From Oscillospiraceae bacterium (GTDB taxonomy: Bacteria > Bacillota > Clostridia > Oscillospirales > Acutalibacteraceae): DNA of 64,000 nucleotides. Where the stretch lies: NCBI GenBank assembly GCA_015065765.1, contig SVPP01000003.1, forward strand, positions 62,001 through 126,000. Direction: 5' to 3'. The notes under the pieces are model-generated. The model was not told the DNA's origin. It worked only from the letters and a program-made list of their open reading frames with translations, and searched no databases. The translations under genes and the position numbers were made by a program. Shown here piece after piece: positions 52,071 through 61,689 of this stretch (the stretch's first letter is position 1; each line of letters opens with the position of its first letter).

Positions 52071-52856
52071 TTAGTTTTCCTCTGCAACGTTTAACATATA
52101 TTTATAACTGTCTTTGCATGACTGCATTGCACTGACTTCCCAGTCAATATCATGCTCATAAACCGCGTAAGGAACGCCCATTTCCTTCAGCTTCCTGTAG
52201 CAGGCAGGAATATCTACCTCGCCTTTGCCGAGTTCAGTGAACTTAAAGCCTCTTTCTGTATCTGCCTTTATATAATCCTTGAAGTGGCATACCTTAACTC
52301 TGCCTTTGAGCTTTTCAAGGAATTCCACAGGGTTTTCTCCGCCTATCTGAATCCACGCTGTGTCGGGGATGAACCAGAAGTAATCGGGATTTGTTTCTTC
52401 AAGGAGAACCTGCATGATTGTTCTGCCGTCCTCGAGGACTGTCTTGAATTCAAAATCGTGGTTGTGATAAGCGAAGGTCATTCCCTGCTCTTTACACATT
52501 TTGCCTATTTTTTCAGCGTCCTTGATGAACTGTCTGACAGATGCAAGATCTTTTCTGTAATCATCGCCCATTGCACCGAGACCTAACTGGTCACAGGCAA
52601 TCATTTTGTGTTCATCGATTACAGTTTGTGTTTCTGCTTTCATTCTGTCAAAATTCGTATGAGTTACGCAAACATCCATGCTGTGCTTTTCAACAATGCT
52701 TTTGACCTCGCTCTGAGGAATAGGACCTATTGCTGAAATCTGAACCACGCTTACGCCTTCATTCTTCAGCTCTGCAAGTGTTTTGTCAAAATCTTCTGCG
52801 TTCTGTATAGAATCGCGAAGAGTGAAAAGCTGAATGCCAAGCTTGACTTCTGCCAT
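52071..52856 (-). CDS. Sugar phosphate isomerase/epimerase (TIM barrel), operon head
   Basis: A 261-residue AP_endonuc_2-fold protein. LGIQLFTLRDS at the start, TFAYHNHDFEF near 148, WFIPDTAWI near 183 and VCHFKDY near 212 carry the metal ligands typical of the IolE/IolI-like group. It pairs naturally with the Gfo/Idh dehydrogenase behind it, as in inositol-type catabolism. It is the first gene of the operon, with AAGGAGG before the ATG. Confidence 0.87.
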   Translation of the reverse strand: MAEVKLGIQLFTLRDSIQNAEDFDKTLAELKNEGVSVVQISAIGPIPQSEVKSIVEKHSMDVCVTHTNFDRMKAETQTVIDEHKMIACDQLGLGAMGDDYRKDLASVRQFIKDAEKIGKMCKEQGMTFAYHNHDFEFKTVLEDGRTIMQVLLEETNPDYFWFIPDTAWIQIGGENPVEFLEKLKGRVKVCHFKDYIKADTERGFKFTELGKGEVDIPACYRKLKEMGVPYAVYEHDIDWEVSAMQSCKDSYKYMLNVAEEN

Positions 52857-52895
52857 GTTTATACCTCCTTAAGGTACCTATAAATATACACATTA

Positions 52896-52924
52896 ATTAT
52901 ACTTTAATTATTTATAAATTACAA
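52896..52924 (-). promoter_or_regulatory. Sugar-operon promoter
   Basis: TTGTAA (52924-52919), 17 bases, TATAAT (52901-52896), 40 bases before the first ATG of the seven-gene operon. Confidence 0.75.
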
Positions 52925-52934
52925 TACTATACAG

Positions 52935-52971
52935 CAAAAAAACAGCACCTTTTTCTAAAAAAAGATGCCGT
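52935..52971 (-). terminator. Terminator of the alkaline-phosphatase-fold gene
   Basis: ACGGCATC (52971-52964) pairs with GGTGCTGT (52949-52942), two G-U, extended inward by a T/A run, and is followed by seven Ts. It lies just upstream of the sugar-operon promoter. Confidence 0.8.
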
Positions 52972-52987
52972 TTTTCTATCGGAAAAT

Positions 52988-53935
52988 TTATTTATTAGTA
53001 ACGATGAAAGTCATTCTTTCCTGAATTGATTCGTCTCCGTGACCTGTGCCGAAGCCGCCGTGGTCAGAAGTTATAATGATAAGCCAATCTTCAGTTGAAT
53101 ATGTGTCTCTTTCTTCAATTGCGTTCAGTGTTCTGTATGCAAGAACATCGTTGATTCTGAAGCCTACCTGATAGATGGGATTGTTTGTTGAAAAACCGAA
53201 TGCGTGACCTGCATGGTCTGTACCCTCGTAAATTGCAAAAATGAAATCTGAACAGTCATCTTCCTGCAAATTTTTTATAACTGTGTTTGCAGAATTTGTG
53301 TCTGAAATACAAAGATTGAAGGAAACATCAAGACTGTTTTCTTCACAATATGCTTTTTCAAGATTATAAGTTGCGTTGTCGGTAGAGAAGTGACCGTTCC
53401 ATGATGTTACAAATGATGCGGAATCAATTACTTTCTCTTCAGTAAGAGAAGTGAGAAGAGTTTTGTATTCCATGGATTTTGTAATGCCGTTACCTGTGAT
53501 ACCTGTTTTGTCTGCCCATTCACCGGTGAGAATTGAACACCAACCTGGAGCAGTTGAAGTGTCCTGAGTATTGATTTCGGGATAGTTTACACCGCCACAG
53601 TAAACGAGGTTCAGAGATGCACCGTTATCAAGCATCTTTCTGATGCCGCTGTCCTTGCCTTGCGCCAGCGTCAGAGCATCTGCACGGCAGCCGTCATAGC
53701 CGATAACGATTGCTTTTTTCTCTGTTTTTCCCTCAGCGAGAGGAGAGGAAAAATGCTCTTCGATTATGTCGTGAATTTCAATTTGTGCCATTGCAGTTTC
53801 CTGTGTGTTTTCGTATGCAATTGATGCAATAGTTTCCCTGTAAGCTTCCTCGGTATCTTTTTTGTCCCCGGTATATATGCCGAGCAAAGAGGGGATTATA
53901 AGTATTGCTGTGATGATTTTTGTAAATAATGTCAT
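52988..53935 (-). CDS. Secreted alkaline-phosphatase-fold phosphodiesterase
   Basis: A 315-residue protein with an N-terminal signal or anchor segment (FTKIITAILIIPSLLGIYTG, residues 4-23), so it acts outside the membrane. The metal-binding fold shows IGYDGCRADAL near 77, the nucleophile region TSTAPGWCS near 125, GTDHAGHAFG near 237 and TSDHGGFGTGHG near 290. This is the nucleotide pyrophosphatase/phosphodiesterase branch. ATG 53935 follows GAGGAG. It has its own promoter and terminator, so it is a single-gene unit. Confidence 0.85.
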   Translation of the reverse strand: MTLFTKIITAILIIPSLLGIYTGDKKDTEEAYRETIASIAYENTQETAMAQIEIHDIIEEHFSSPLAEGKTEKKAIVIGYDGCRADALTLAQGKDSGIRKMLDNGASLNLVYCGGVNYPEINTQDTSTAPGWCSILTGEWADKTGITGNGITKSMEYKTLLTSLTEEKVIDSASFVTSWNGHFSTDNATYNLEKAYCEENSLDVSFNLCISDTNSANTVIKNLQEDDCSDFIFAIYEGTDHAGHAFGFSTNNPIYQVGFRINDVLAYRTLNAIEERDTYSTEDWLIIITSDHGGFGTGHGDESIQERMTFIVTNK

Positions 53936-53967
53936 AAGTTTTTCTCCTCGCATAATATAGTATAACC

Positions 53968-53996
53968 ATTATATTTCAGATTCTCTTTTTCTTCAA
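53968..53996 (-). promoter_or_regulatory. Promoter of the alkaline-phosphatase-fold gene
   Basis: TTGAAG (53996-53991), 17 bases, TATAAT (53973-53968). Confidence 0.65.
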
Positions 53997-54094
53997 TGAG
54001 CAATTTGACTATAAAAATGAAGATATTTTGTAAAAAATGTCAAAAACTAAAATGCTTTCTTTGACAAGTTTGTGGAAGATTAATTCTGCAAGTC

Positions 54095-54123
54095 TTGATT
54101 TGAAAAATTGCATGTGATATAAT
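54095..54123 (+). promoter_or_regulatory. hppA promoter
   Basis: TTGATT (54095-54100), 17 bases, TATAAT (54118-54123), with an extended TG before the -10. Confidence 0.75.
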
Positions 54124-54156
54124 ATTGAAAATATAGTTAAATTTTTAACGTTATTT

Positions 54157-54186
54157 GTTCGCGGATTTCTTCCGTGGGCGTTTTTT
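54157..54186 (+). terminator. Attenuator-like hairpin in the hppA leader
   Basis: GTTCGCGGA (54157-54165) pairs with TCCGTGGGC (54171-54179), nine pairs with three G-U, followed by six Ts. It lies between promoter and ribosome site, so read-through would be needed for hppA expression. Confidence 0.55.
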
Positions 54187-54208
54187 ATATTGAAAGGAGT
54201 AGATATTT

Positions 54209-56302
54209 ATGGAAAACTATTCTGCATTTCTCACATTGGTAGGCTCGATAATTGCTATAGTTTTCGCAATTATCACGGCTAAAAAAGTCATGAAATACTC
54301 TGAGGGTACAGAGAAAATGAAGAAGATTGCACAGTCAATCAGAGAAGGTGCGAATGCGTATCTCAAAAGACAGTATACTGTTGTTTCAATCTTTTTCGGT
54401 GGTATGTTTTTGATACTCGGAGCTATGTCACTTGCAAATCTGCTGACACCTTATGTGCCTTTTGCGTTCCTCACAGGTGGATTTTTCAGCGGACTTTCAG
54501 GGTTTATTGGTATGAAAATTGCAACTGCATCAAATGCAAGAACTGCAAATGCTTGTCGTGAAGGCCTTAACAAAGGTCTGAGAGTTGCTTTCAGTGCCGG
54601 CTCTGTTATGGGTTTTACTGTTGTAGGCCTCGGTCTTTTTGATATTTCACTCTGGTTTATTCTTCTTAAGTTTGTGTTCAAGCTTGAGGCTGCTGAAATT
54701 ACAAGTGCTATGCTTACATTCGGTATGGGTGCATCTTCAATGGCACTTTTTGCAAGAGTGGGCGGCGGCATTTTCACAAAGGCAGCAGACGTGGGTGCAG
54801 ACCTTGTAGGTAAGGTTGAAACAGGAATCCCCGAGGATGACCCCAGAAACCCTGCAGTTATTGCTGATAATGTAGGTGACAACGTAGGCGACGTTGCGGG
54901 TATGGGTGCAGACCTTTATGAATCTTACGTAGGCTCAGTTATTTCTGCAATGGCACTCGGCGTTGCAGCATTCGCAGGAGATATTAAAGCTGCATCTCTT
55001 CCTATGGTTCTTGCAGCGGTTGGTGTAATCTGTTCAATTGTGGGCTCATTCTTCGTTAAAACAGGTGAGAAGGCAGAACAGAAAATTCTTCTCAAAGCTC
55101 TCAGAAGAGGTACAAACTTAAGCGCAGTTCTTATAGCTGCTCTGGCTTTCCCCATCGTATATTTTGTAATGGGCAAAGAAAATATCAATCTTTATTTTTC
55201 AATTATTGCAGGTCTCGTTGCAGGTGTGGCAATCGGCTTTTCAACTGAATATTTCACTTCAGACACATACAAGCCCACAAGAAACCTTGCAAAGAAATCA
55301 GAAACAGGCTCAGCTACAATTATCATCGGCGGCGTTGGCCTTGGTATGATGTCAACAGCAGTTCCCATTGTGATTATTGCAGCTTGTGTTATTGCAGCTT
55401 ACTTCTTTGCAGGCGGCTTCTCAAGCGCAGCAGCGGGTCTTTATGGTGTTGCAGTAGCAGCAGTAGGTATGCTTTCAACTCTCGGTATCACTCTTGCAAC
55501 AGATGCTTACGGCCCCGTTGCAGATAACGCAGGCGGTATTGCACAGATGGCAGGTCTCGAAGAAGAAGTTAGAGAAAGAACGGATGCTCTTGATTCTCTC
55601 GGTAATACGACTGCAGCAACAGGCAAAGGCTTTGCAATCGGCTCCGCAGCACTTACAGCACTTGCACTTATCGCTTCATATAAAGATCAGGTTGTGAAGG
55701 TTCTTTCAGACCTTGGCACAGGTGAGACCATTGATCTTTCAATTATGAATCCAACAGTTCTTATCGGCCTTTTCATAGGTGCATGCCTGCCTTTCGTTTT
55801 CGCAGCTCTTACAATGAATTCTGTTGGTAAAGCGGCTGAAAGCGTTGTTGTTGAAGTGCGCAGACAGTTCAGAGAAATCAAAGGTATTATGACAGGTGAA
55901 GCTGATGCAGATTACGCATCATGCGTTGACCTTTGTACAAAAGCAAGTCTCAGAGAAATGATCCTTCCTACAATCACTGCAGTCATTGTTCCTATTGTTA
56001 CAGGTCTTATCTTTGGTTATAATGGCGTTATCGGTATGCTTGCAGGTGCAACTGCAACGGGCTTCCTGATGGCGATTTTTATGTCAAACTCAGGTGGTGC
56101 ATGGGATAACGCAAAGAAATATATTGAAAGCGGCGAATTCGGCGGAAAAGGTAGCTCAAATCACAAAGCAGCCGTTGTAGGCGATACAGTAGGTGACCCG
56201 TTCAAGGACACGTCAGGTCCCTCAATCAACATTCTTATCAAGCTTCTTTCTATGGTATCAATTGTCTTTGCAACGCTTGTTGTGAACTATCATATTCTTT
56301 GA
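54209..56302 (+). CDS. hppA: Membrane-bound ion-pumping pyrophosphatase
   Basis: Couples pyrophosphate hydrolysis to pumping of H+ or Na+ out of the cell. The 697-residue protein has about 16 membrane helices. The catalytic loop [11 protein letters not shown] near 194, DNVGDNVGD near 220 and the C-terminal [13 protein letters not shown] near 655 are intact. The motif [10 protein letters not shown] near 466 has Ala where K+-independent enzymes have Lys, so this should be the K+-dependent class; which ion it pumps cannot be read here. AAAGGAG precedes the ATG. Confidence 0.97.
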   Translation: MENYSAFLTLVGSIIAIVFAIITAKKVMKYSEGTEKMKKIAQSIREGANAYLKRQYTVVSIFFGGMFLILGAMSLANLLTPYVPFAFLTGGFFSGLSGFIGMKIATASNARTANACREGLNKGLRVAFSAGSVMGFTVVGLGLFDISLWFILLKFVFKLEAAEITSAMLTFGMGASSMALFARVGGGIFTKAADVGADLVGKVETGIPEDDPRNPAVIADNVGDNVGDVAGMGADLYESYVGSVISAMALGVAAFAGDIKAASLPMVLAAVGVICSIVGSFFVKTGEKAEQKILLKALRRGTNLSAVLIAALAFPIVYFVMGKENINLYFSIIAGLVAGVAIGFSTEYFTSDTYKPTRNLAKKSETGSATIIIGGVGLGMMSTAVPIVIIAACVIAAYFFAGGFSSAAAGLYGVAVAAVGMLSTLGITLATDAYGPVADNAGGIAQMAGLEEEVRERTDALDSLGNTTAATGKGFAIGSAALTALALIASYKDQVVKVLSDLGTGETIDLSIMNPTVLIGLFIGACLPFVFAALTMNSVGKAAESVVVEVRRQFREIKGIMTGEADADYASCVDLCTKASLREMILPTITAVIVPIVTGLIFGYNGVIGMLAGATATGFLMAIFMSNSGGAWDNAKKYIESGEFGGKGSSNHKAAVVGDTVGDPFKDTSGPSINILIKLLSMVSIVFATLVVNYHIL

Positions 56303-56315
56303 TAAAATTATTATG

Positions 56316-56346
56316 AATCCTCCGAAATCATTTCGGAGGATTTTCT
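56316..56346 (+). terminator. Terminator after hppA
   Basis: Perfect 12-base-pair stem (56316-56327 with 56331-56342), TCA loop, T-rich tail. Confidence 0.92.
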
Positions 56347-56354
56347 TTTTGCTA

Positions 56355-56383
56355 TTGAAAATAAAAAAGAATAATGATATACT
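56355..56383 (+). promoter_or_regulatory. Alpha-mannosidase gene promoter
   Basis: TTGAAA (56355-56360), 17 bases, TATACT (56378-56383) with extended TG. Confidence 0.75.
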
Positions 56384-56427
56384 ATAAAATAACTTGAAAT
56401 ATTTTTTCAGGAAAGGATGATAAATAA

Positions 56428-59400
56428 ATGGCAGAAATCAAAAATCTTGATGCTGTTGCTGCTCTTGACGCAATGGACGCCCATGTTGATGACTGGCGTG
56501 ATGCCACAAAGGGTAAGCAGAGAGGTATCTTCTCTTTTGATGACCTTGTAACAGTTAAACTCAAAACTCTTAAAAAGAGAATCTACACCGACATTGAAAC
56601 AATTCCCGCATGGAAAATGAAGGAATGTATCTATAAGGGTGTTGACGATTACGAATTTTTATATGATGAGTGGAAAGATCTGAATGTTGGCGACCGTTGG
56701 GGTAACAACGGCTGGAGTGCATTTTTCAAAAACTCATTTGATATGCCTGAACGCTTTAAGGGTAAGAAGGTAACACTTAACGTTTATTTCGGCGGTGACT
56801 CACTTCTTTCTCTTAACGGCGAACCATATCAGGGACTTGACCCCTTCAGAAACAGTGTTCTTCTTACAAACTGTGCTAAGGGTGACGAGCATTATGACGT
56901 TGACATTGAATCATACTATGTATGGCACTCAAATGAATCAACAGTAAAAACTCTTTCTTGCTCATTCATCGGTGTTGTTGACCCTGTAATCGAAGAAATT
57001 TACTGGGACTTCAAGGCTGTTTTCAATGCACTTTTCATGCCTGTGCTTGATACAGGTCTTGCAGAGCTTATCCGTGCTGCACTTAAGGAAGCGTTTACAC
57101 ATGTAAACTTCGACCTTGAAGGCGAGGAATTCAAGGCTGAACTTCTTCTTGCACAGAAGGTTCTTAAGGATAAGGTTTACAACAATCCCAACTATTCATC
57201 AATCGGTAAGCTTGCTCTTGTAGGTAACTCTCACCTTGACATCGTTTTCATGTGGGCTTACAAAGAGTATATCCGTAAGCTCGGCAGAACACACGCTACA
57301 ATGCTCAGACTTATGGAACAGTACCCTGATTTCATTTTCTCACAGAGTACAGCTCCTACATATATCGAAATGGAAAAACGTTATCCCAAGCTCTTCGAAC
57401 AGGTTAAGAAACGTATCGAAGAGGGCAGATGGGAATACATCGGTGCAATGTGGGTTGAGCCTGACTGTAACCTTGTTTCAGGTGAATCCTTTGCACGTCA
57501 GCTTCTTCACGGCGTAAGATATGCAGAAAAGACATTCGGTATTACCCCCAAAACATGTTGGGTTCCCGACGTTTTCGGTAACGGTTATGCAATGCCTCAG
57601 ATTCTCAAAAAAGCAGGCGTTGAATATTTCGTAACACATAAAATGGGTATCTGGAACGATACAAATCCCTGGCAGTATAACACATTCTGGTGGGAAGGCC
57701 CCGACGGCTCAAAAGTATTCTCAATCGTTCCTCCCACACACTTCATCGGTACAGTTGAAGCAGACTCACTTAAGGTTAACTGGTCAAGATATACTGACAA
57801 GGAAACAATCGGTGAATCAATGTACTGCTACGGCTGGGGCGACGGCGGCGGCGGTGTAGACACCGAAATGCTTGAATACGTTAAGCGTTACAGCAAGTTC
57901 CCCGGACTTCCTGAGGCAGTTCCCAGCAAGATTGAGGATTCACTTGCAAGAATGAAAGCAAACGCAACAGAAACAAATATCCCCACATGGAAAGATGAGC
58001 TTTATCTTGAAGAGCACCGCGGTGTTCATACAACAAAGGCTCTCCTTAAAAAGCTTAACAGACGCAGTGAAAACCTTTATCGTGAAGCAGAGCTTTTCGC
58101 AAGCGTTGCAATGAAATACGGTTACAAGTATCCTCTTGATAAGCTCAATGAAGGCTGGCAGATGATTCTTACAAACCAATTCCACGATTCACTTCCCGGC
58201 TCACACATTACAGAAGTTTTTGGTGACCTCTGCGCAATCTATGATGAAATCATCAAGATCGGTGAAGAAGTAAGAGACGAAGCTCTTAATGTTATCGCAG
58301 GTAATGCAAACGGCGAAGAAAAATACGGTAAACCCTTTGCACTCTTCAATTCACTTGGCGTAGCTGCAACATCAAAGGTTGAGCTTCCCTATAAGGATGT
58401 TGAAATCTTCGATGAAAACGGCGAGAAAGTTCCCGTTCAGGCTTATACAAAGCTTGACGGCACAAAGGTTCTTGTGTTCGTAGCAAAGGATGTTCCCGCA
58501 GCAGGTTATAAAGTGTTCTATACAAAGGATGCAGCAGTTAACGAAGCAAAAGCAATTTCAGGCAACGTTATTGAAAACGACAACTTCAGAGTTGAACTTG
58601 ACAACGCAGCAGAAATTACTTCAATCTTCGATAAGAACAACAACCGCGAAGTTCTTGAAGGAAAAGGTAACGTATTCAGACTTTACGAAGACCTTCCCGG
58701 TAAATATGATGCATGGGATATCGTTGCAACATATGTTGACCGTGAATTTGATACAGAGCCCGGCAAAGTGACATCAGTCGCAGAAGGTGACGTATTTACA
58801 GTTCTTTCAATTGAAAAGAAAATCAACAAGTCACTTGTCAAGCAGAACGTTATTATTTATAACGACCTTGACAGAATCGACTTTGACACATTTATCAGCT
58901 GGCATGAACAGGAGAAACTCCTCAAGGTTGGCTTCGACGTAGATATCAAAGCATCAAAATACACAAGAGATATTGCTTATGCTACAATCGAAAACTCTAA
59001 CTACCGCCACAATCCTTACGATAAGGCTAAGTTTGAGGTTTCAGCACATAACTTTATTGATATGTCAGAGGATGCTTACGGTCTTACAATTCTTAACGAT
59101 TGCAAGTACGGTTATGAGGTAGATAAGCAGAGAATGATCATCACTCTCCTTAAAGCTCCCATGAATCCCGACCCGCAGTCAGACAGAGGCGACCACTACT
59201 TCACATATTCACTTTATCCTCATGCAGGTAACTGGAAGGATGCAGACACAATCACAAGAGGTCTTGAAATCAACAATCCCATGACAGCAGTCGAAATCAA
59301 GGCTGATGCTAAGGGTGACACAAACAAGTCATTCATCGCAGTTTCTGCTGACAACGTTACTCTTGAGGCGGTTAAGAAGTGTGAAGACGAAGATGCATAC

Positions 59401-59592
59401 ATCGTTCGTTTTGTTGAAAAGACGGGCAGAAGAACAGATGTTACTGCAGAGCTCTTCGGCGAAATTGCAGAAGTGGCAGAATGTGACCTTCTTGAAAGAA
59501 ACGATGTACCTGTTGATACGTTCTCAGGCTCGGCTCTTTCATTCACAGCTAATCCCTTTGAAATCAAGTGTTTCAAAGTTAAGATGAAATAA
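56428..59592 (+). CDS. GH38 alpha-mannosidase
   Basis: Releases alpha-linked mannose, probably from short oligosaccharides derived from host N-glycans or plant glycans. The 1054 residues follow the GH38 layout: N-terminal beta domain (1-255), catalytic barrel with zinc ligands in GNSHLD near 267, the nucleophile block WVPDVFGNG near 378, zinc His in NQFHDSLPGSHI near 582, then C-terminal beta domains. The usual AWLW after the HxD motif reads VFMW. No signal peptide, so cytoplasmic. It stands alone with its own promoter and terminator and no sugar transporter nearby. Confidence 0.93.
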   Translation: MAEIKNLDAVAALDAMDAHVDDWRDATKGKQRGIFSFDDLVTVKLKTLKKRIYTDIETIPAWKMKECIYKGVDDYEFLYDEWKDLNVGDRWGNNGWSAFFKNSFDMPERFKGKKVTLNVYFGGDSLLSLNGEPYQGLDPFRNSVLLTNCAKGDEHYDVDIESYYVWHSNESTVKTLSCSFIGVVDPVIEEIYWDFKAVFNALFMPVLDTGLAELIRAALKEAFTHVNFDLEGEEFKAELLLAQKVLKDKVYNNPNYSSIGKLALVGNSHLDIVFMWAYKEYIRKLGRTHATMLRLMEQYPDFIFSQSTAPTYIEMEKRYPKLFEQVKKRIEEGRWEYIGAMWVEPDCNLVSGESFARQLLHGVRYAEKTFGITPKTCWVPDVFGNGYAMPQILKKAGVEYFVTHKMGIWNDTNPWQYNTFWWEGPDGSKVFSIVPPTHFIGTVEADSLKVNWSRYTDKETIGESMYCYGWGDGGGGVDTEMLEYVKRYSKFPGLPEAVPSKIEDSLARMKANATETNIPTWKDELYLEEHRGVHTTKALLKKLNRRSENLYREAELFASVAMKYGYKYPLDKLNEGWQMILTNQFHDSLPGSHITEVFGDLCAIYDEIIKIGEEVRDEALNVIAGNANGEEKYGKPFALFNSLGVAATSKVELPYKDVEIFDENGEKVPVQAYTKLDGTKVLVFVAKDVPAAGYKVFYTKDAAVNEAKAISGNVIENDNFRVELDNAAEITSIFDKNNNREVLEGKGNVFRLYEDLPGKYDAWDIVATYVDREFDTEPGKVTSVAEGDVFTVLSIEKKINKSLVKQNVIIYNDLDRIDFDTFISWHEQEKLLKVGFDVDIKASKYTRDIAYATIENSNYRHNPYDKAKFEVSAHNFIDMSEDAYGLTILNDCKYGYEVDKQRMIITLLKAPMNPDPQSDRGDHYFTYSLYPHAGNWKDADTITRGLEINNPMTAVEIKADAKGDTNKSFIAVSADNVTLEAVKKCEDEDAYIVRFVEKTGRRTDVTAELFGEIAEVAECDLLERNDVPVDTFSGSALSFTANPFEIKCFKVKMK

Positions 59593-59607
59593 GTTATTTA
59601 AATAAAA

Positions 59608-59640
59608 AAATCCGTGTTCATTTCTGAACACGGATTTTTT
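59608..59640. terminator. Bidirectional terminator, mannosidase / flavoprotein operon
   Basis: Perfect 13-base-pair stem (59608-59620 with 59625-59637), TTTC loop, flanked by A- and T-runs. It serves both convergent units. Confidence 0.92.
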
Positions 59641-59645
59641 GTATC

Positions 59646-61676
59646 TTATTCTTCAATGATTTTCAGTGCACCTGTAGGACAAGCGTCAACACATTTGTGA
59701 CAGTCTTTGCAGAAAGATATAACATCGTCATTTTTGAATTCAGGTTTTATAGTAGTTGTAAAGCCTCTGCCGATAAGACCTAAAATACCTTTTTTTGCAA
59801 CTTCGTCGCAGACTCTTACACAAAGTCCGCAGAGAATACATTTGCTCTGGTCACGCTCAATGGAAACCAGTTTTCTTTCTTTCGGGAAAATATTTTTCAT
59901 TCCTGCGAAACGTTCAGGTTTTATGTCATACCAGTTTGCATATTTAATAAGCTTGCAATCATGGTAATCGTGACATCCGCATCTGAGACAGCGGGAGGCT
60001 TCTTTCATTGCCTGTTCTTTTGTAAAACCGAGAGAGATTTCGTCAAAGGTTTTTACTCTTTCCTCTGCTTTTCTTACAGGCATTTTTGCTCTTGCAATTT
60101 TTTCTTTATCTGCCAGCATTTCAGGAGTGACAATTTTTTCTGAAACAAAAGGCTTTCTGTAAGGGATTTCCATTCCCAGAAGATATCCGTCAATTACTTT
60201 TGAAGCCTTTTCAGCTTCGCCGATAGCTTCGATTGCAATTGAAGCACCTTTGTTTGTAGCATCGCCTACTGCAAAAACTCCTTCAACAGAAGTTCTGAAA
60301 GTTTTCTCGTCTGCTGAAATGATTCCCCTTGAATTAAGTTCAAGCTCTTCAAAACCTTTTACATTTACTTTCTGACCGATTGCAGTGATAACTGTGTCAA
60401 CATCGAGGTATTCAAATTTTCCTTCCACGGGAACAGGTGAGCGTCTGCCTGATGAATCGGGTTCGCCTAATTCCATTATCTGAAGCTTAATCTGTTTGAC
60501 TTTACCGTTTTCGCCAACGTATTCTGCAGGATTTGTAAGGAATTTAAACTTAACGCCTTCTTCTTCTGCTTCGTCGATTTCGATTTTCTCAGCAGGCATT
60601 TCGTCACGTGTTCGTCTGTAAATTACATAAACCTCTTCAGCACCAAGTCTTCTTGCAGTTCTGCAGGCATCCATAGCTGTGTTGCCACCGCCTACAACTG
60701 CAACCTTTTTGCCAATGTCAGGTTTTGCTCCCATGTTTACTTCTCTCAGAAAATCTATACCGCCTACAATGCCATCAAGGCTTTCACCTACGCATCGTGT
60801 GCCCATACTGTTCCATGCACCTATTGCCACGAGGACTGCATCGTAATTATTCCTTAAATCTTCAAGAGTGATGTCTTTTCCGATTTTTACTTTGTTTTTC
60901 ATTTCAACGCCGAGAGAAGCAATCTGATTTACTTCAGCTGCTACTACTTTTTTCGGAAGCCTGTATTCGGGAATGCCGTATCTCAGCATACCTCCCATTT
61001 CCGGCATAGCGTCGAAAACTGTAACTGAATGACCTTTTGTTCTGAGGAAATATGCAGCGGTGAGACCCGCAGGACCTCCGCCGATTATTGCAACCTTTTT
61101 GCCTGTGTCTTCTGCAACTTCGGGTACAAAAGCATTTTCTTTCATGTCTTCGTCTGCTGCAAAGGCTTTGAGATACGCAATTGAAATTGATTCTTCGACC
61201 ATTTGTCTTCTGCATGCAGTTTCACATGGGTGAGGACAAACTCTGCCGATTGAAGCGGGAAGAGGGAGCTTTTCCTTAATAAGTGCTACTGCCTCATGGA
61301 ATTTTCCCTCTGAAATCAGTTTTACATACCCTTGACAGTCTGTGCCGGCAGGACAGTTCAGTGAGCATGGACCTACGCAGTCGCCTGTATGGTCGCTCAT
61401 GAGAAGTTCAAGTGCAATTTTTCTTGATTTTTTTACTCTTTCTGAATTTGTGTGGATAACCATGCCGTCTGAAACTTTTGCGGAACATGCACGAAGAAGC
61501 TTGGGGATTCCCTCTGCTTCAACAGTACAGATACCGCACGCACCGTAAAGAGCAACACTCTCATGGTAACAGAGAGTAGGAATTTCTATTCCGTTTTTTG
61601 TTGCGGCTTCAAGAATTGTTATACCGTTTTCGGCGATAATTTCTTTGCCGTCTATTGTGAATTTTATAGTGCTCAT
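59646..61676 (-). CDS. Ferredoxin-GltD fusion flavoprotein (StnC/NfnB-like)
   Basis: A 676-residue iron-sulfur flavoprotein. An N-terminal 2Fe-2S domain (ACGICTVE near 46) and a NuoG-like Cys segment (GDCVGPCSLNCPAG near 97) precede a glutamate-synthase small-subunit-like part: FAD motif IIGGGPAGLTAAY near 198, GGMLRYGIPEYRLP near 226 and NAD(P) motif VVGGGNTAMDA near 328. The end holds further cluster motifs (CILCGLCVRVCDE near 615 and CKDCHKCVDACPTGA near 652). The combination, together with NuoE- and NuoF-like genes, resembles StnC of the Sporomusa-type bifurcating transhydrogenase. Last gene of the operon. Confidence 0.85.
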   Translation of the reverse strand: MSTIKFTIDGKEIIAENGITILEAATKNGIEIPTLCYHESVALYGACGICTVEAEGIPKLLRACSAKVSDGMVIHTNSERVKKSRKIALELLMSDHTGDCVGPCSLNCPAGTDCQGYVKLISEGKFHEAVALIKEKLPLPASIGRVCPHPCETACRRQMVEESISIAYLKAFAADEDMKENAFVPEVAEDTGKKVAIIGGGPAGLTAAYFLRTKGHSVTVFDAMPEMGGMLRYGIPEYRLPKKVVAAEVNQIASLGVEMKNKVKIGKDITLEDLRNNYDAVLVAIGAWNSMGTRCVGESLDGIVGGIDFLREVNMGAKPDIGKKVAVVGGGNTAMDACRTARRLGAEEVYVIYRRTRDEMPAEKIEIDEAEEEGVKFKFLTNPAEYVGENGKVKQIKLQIMELGEPDSSGRRSPVPVEGKFEYLDVDTVITAIGQKVNVKGFEELELNSRGIISADEKTFRTSVEGVFAVGDATNKGASIAIEAIGEAEKASKVIDGYLLGMEIPYRKPFVSEKIVTPEMLADKEKIARAKMPVRKAEERVKTFDEISLGFTKEQAMKEASRCLRCGCHDYHDCKLIKYANWYDIKPERFAGMKNIFPKERKLVSIERDQSKCILCGLCVRVCDEVAKKGILGLIGRGFTTTIKPEFKNDDVISFCKDCHKCVDACPTGALKIIEE

Positions 61677-61689
61677 TTTTTCACCTTCC

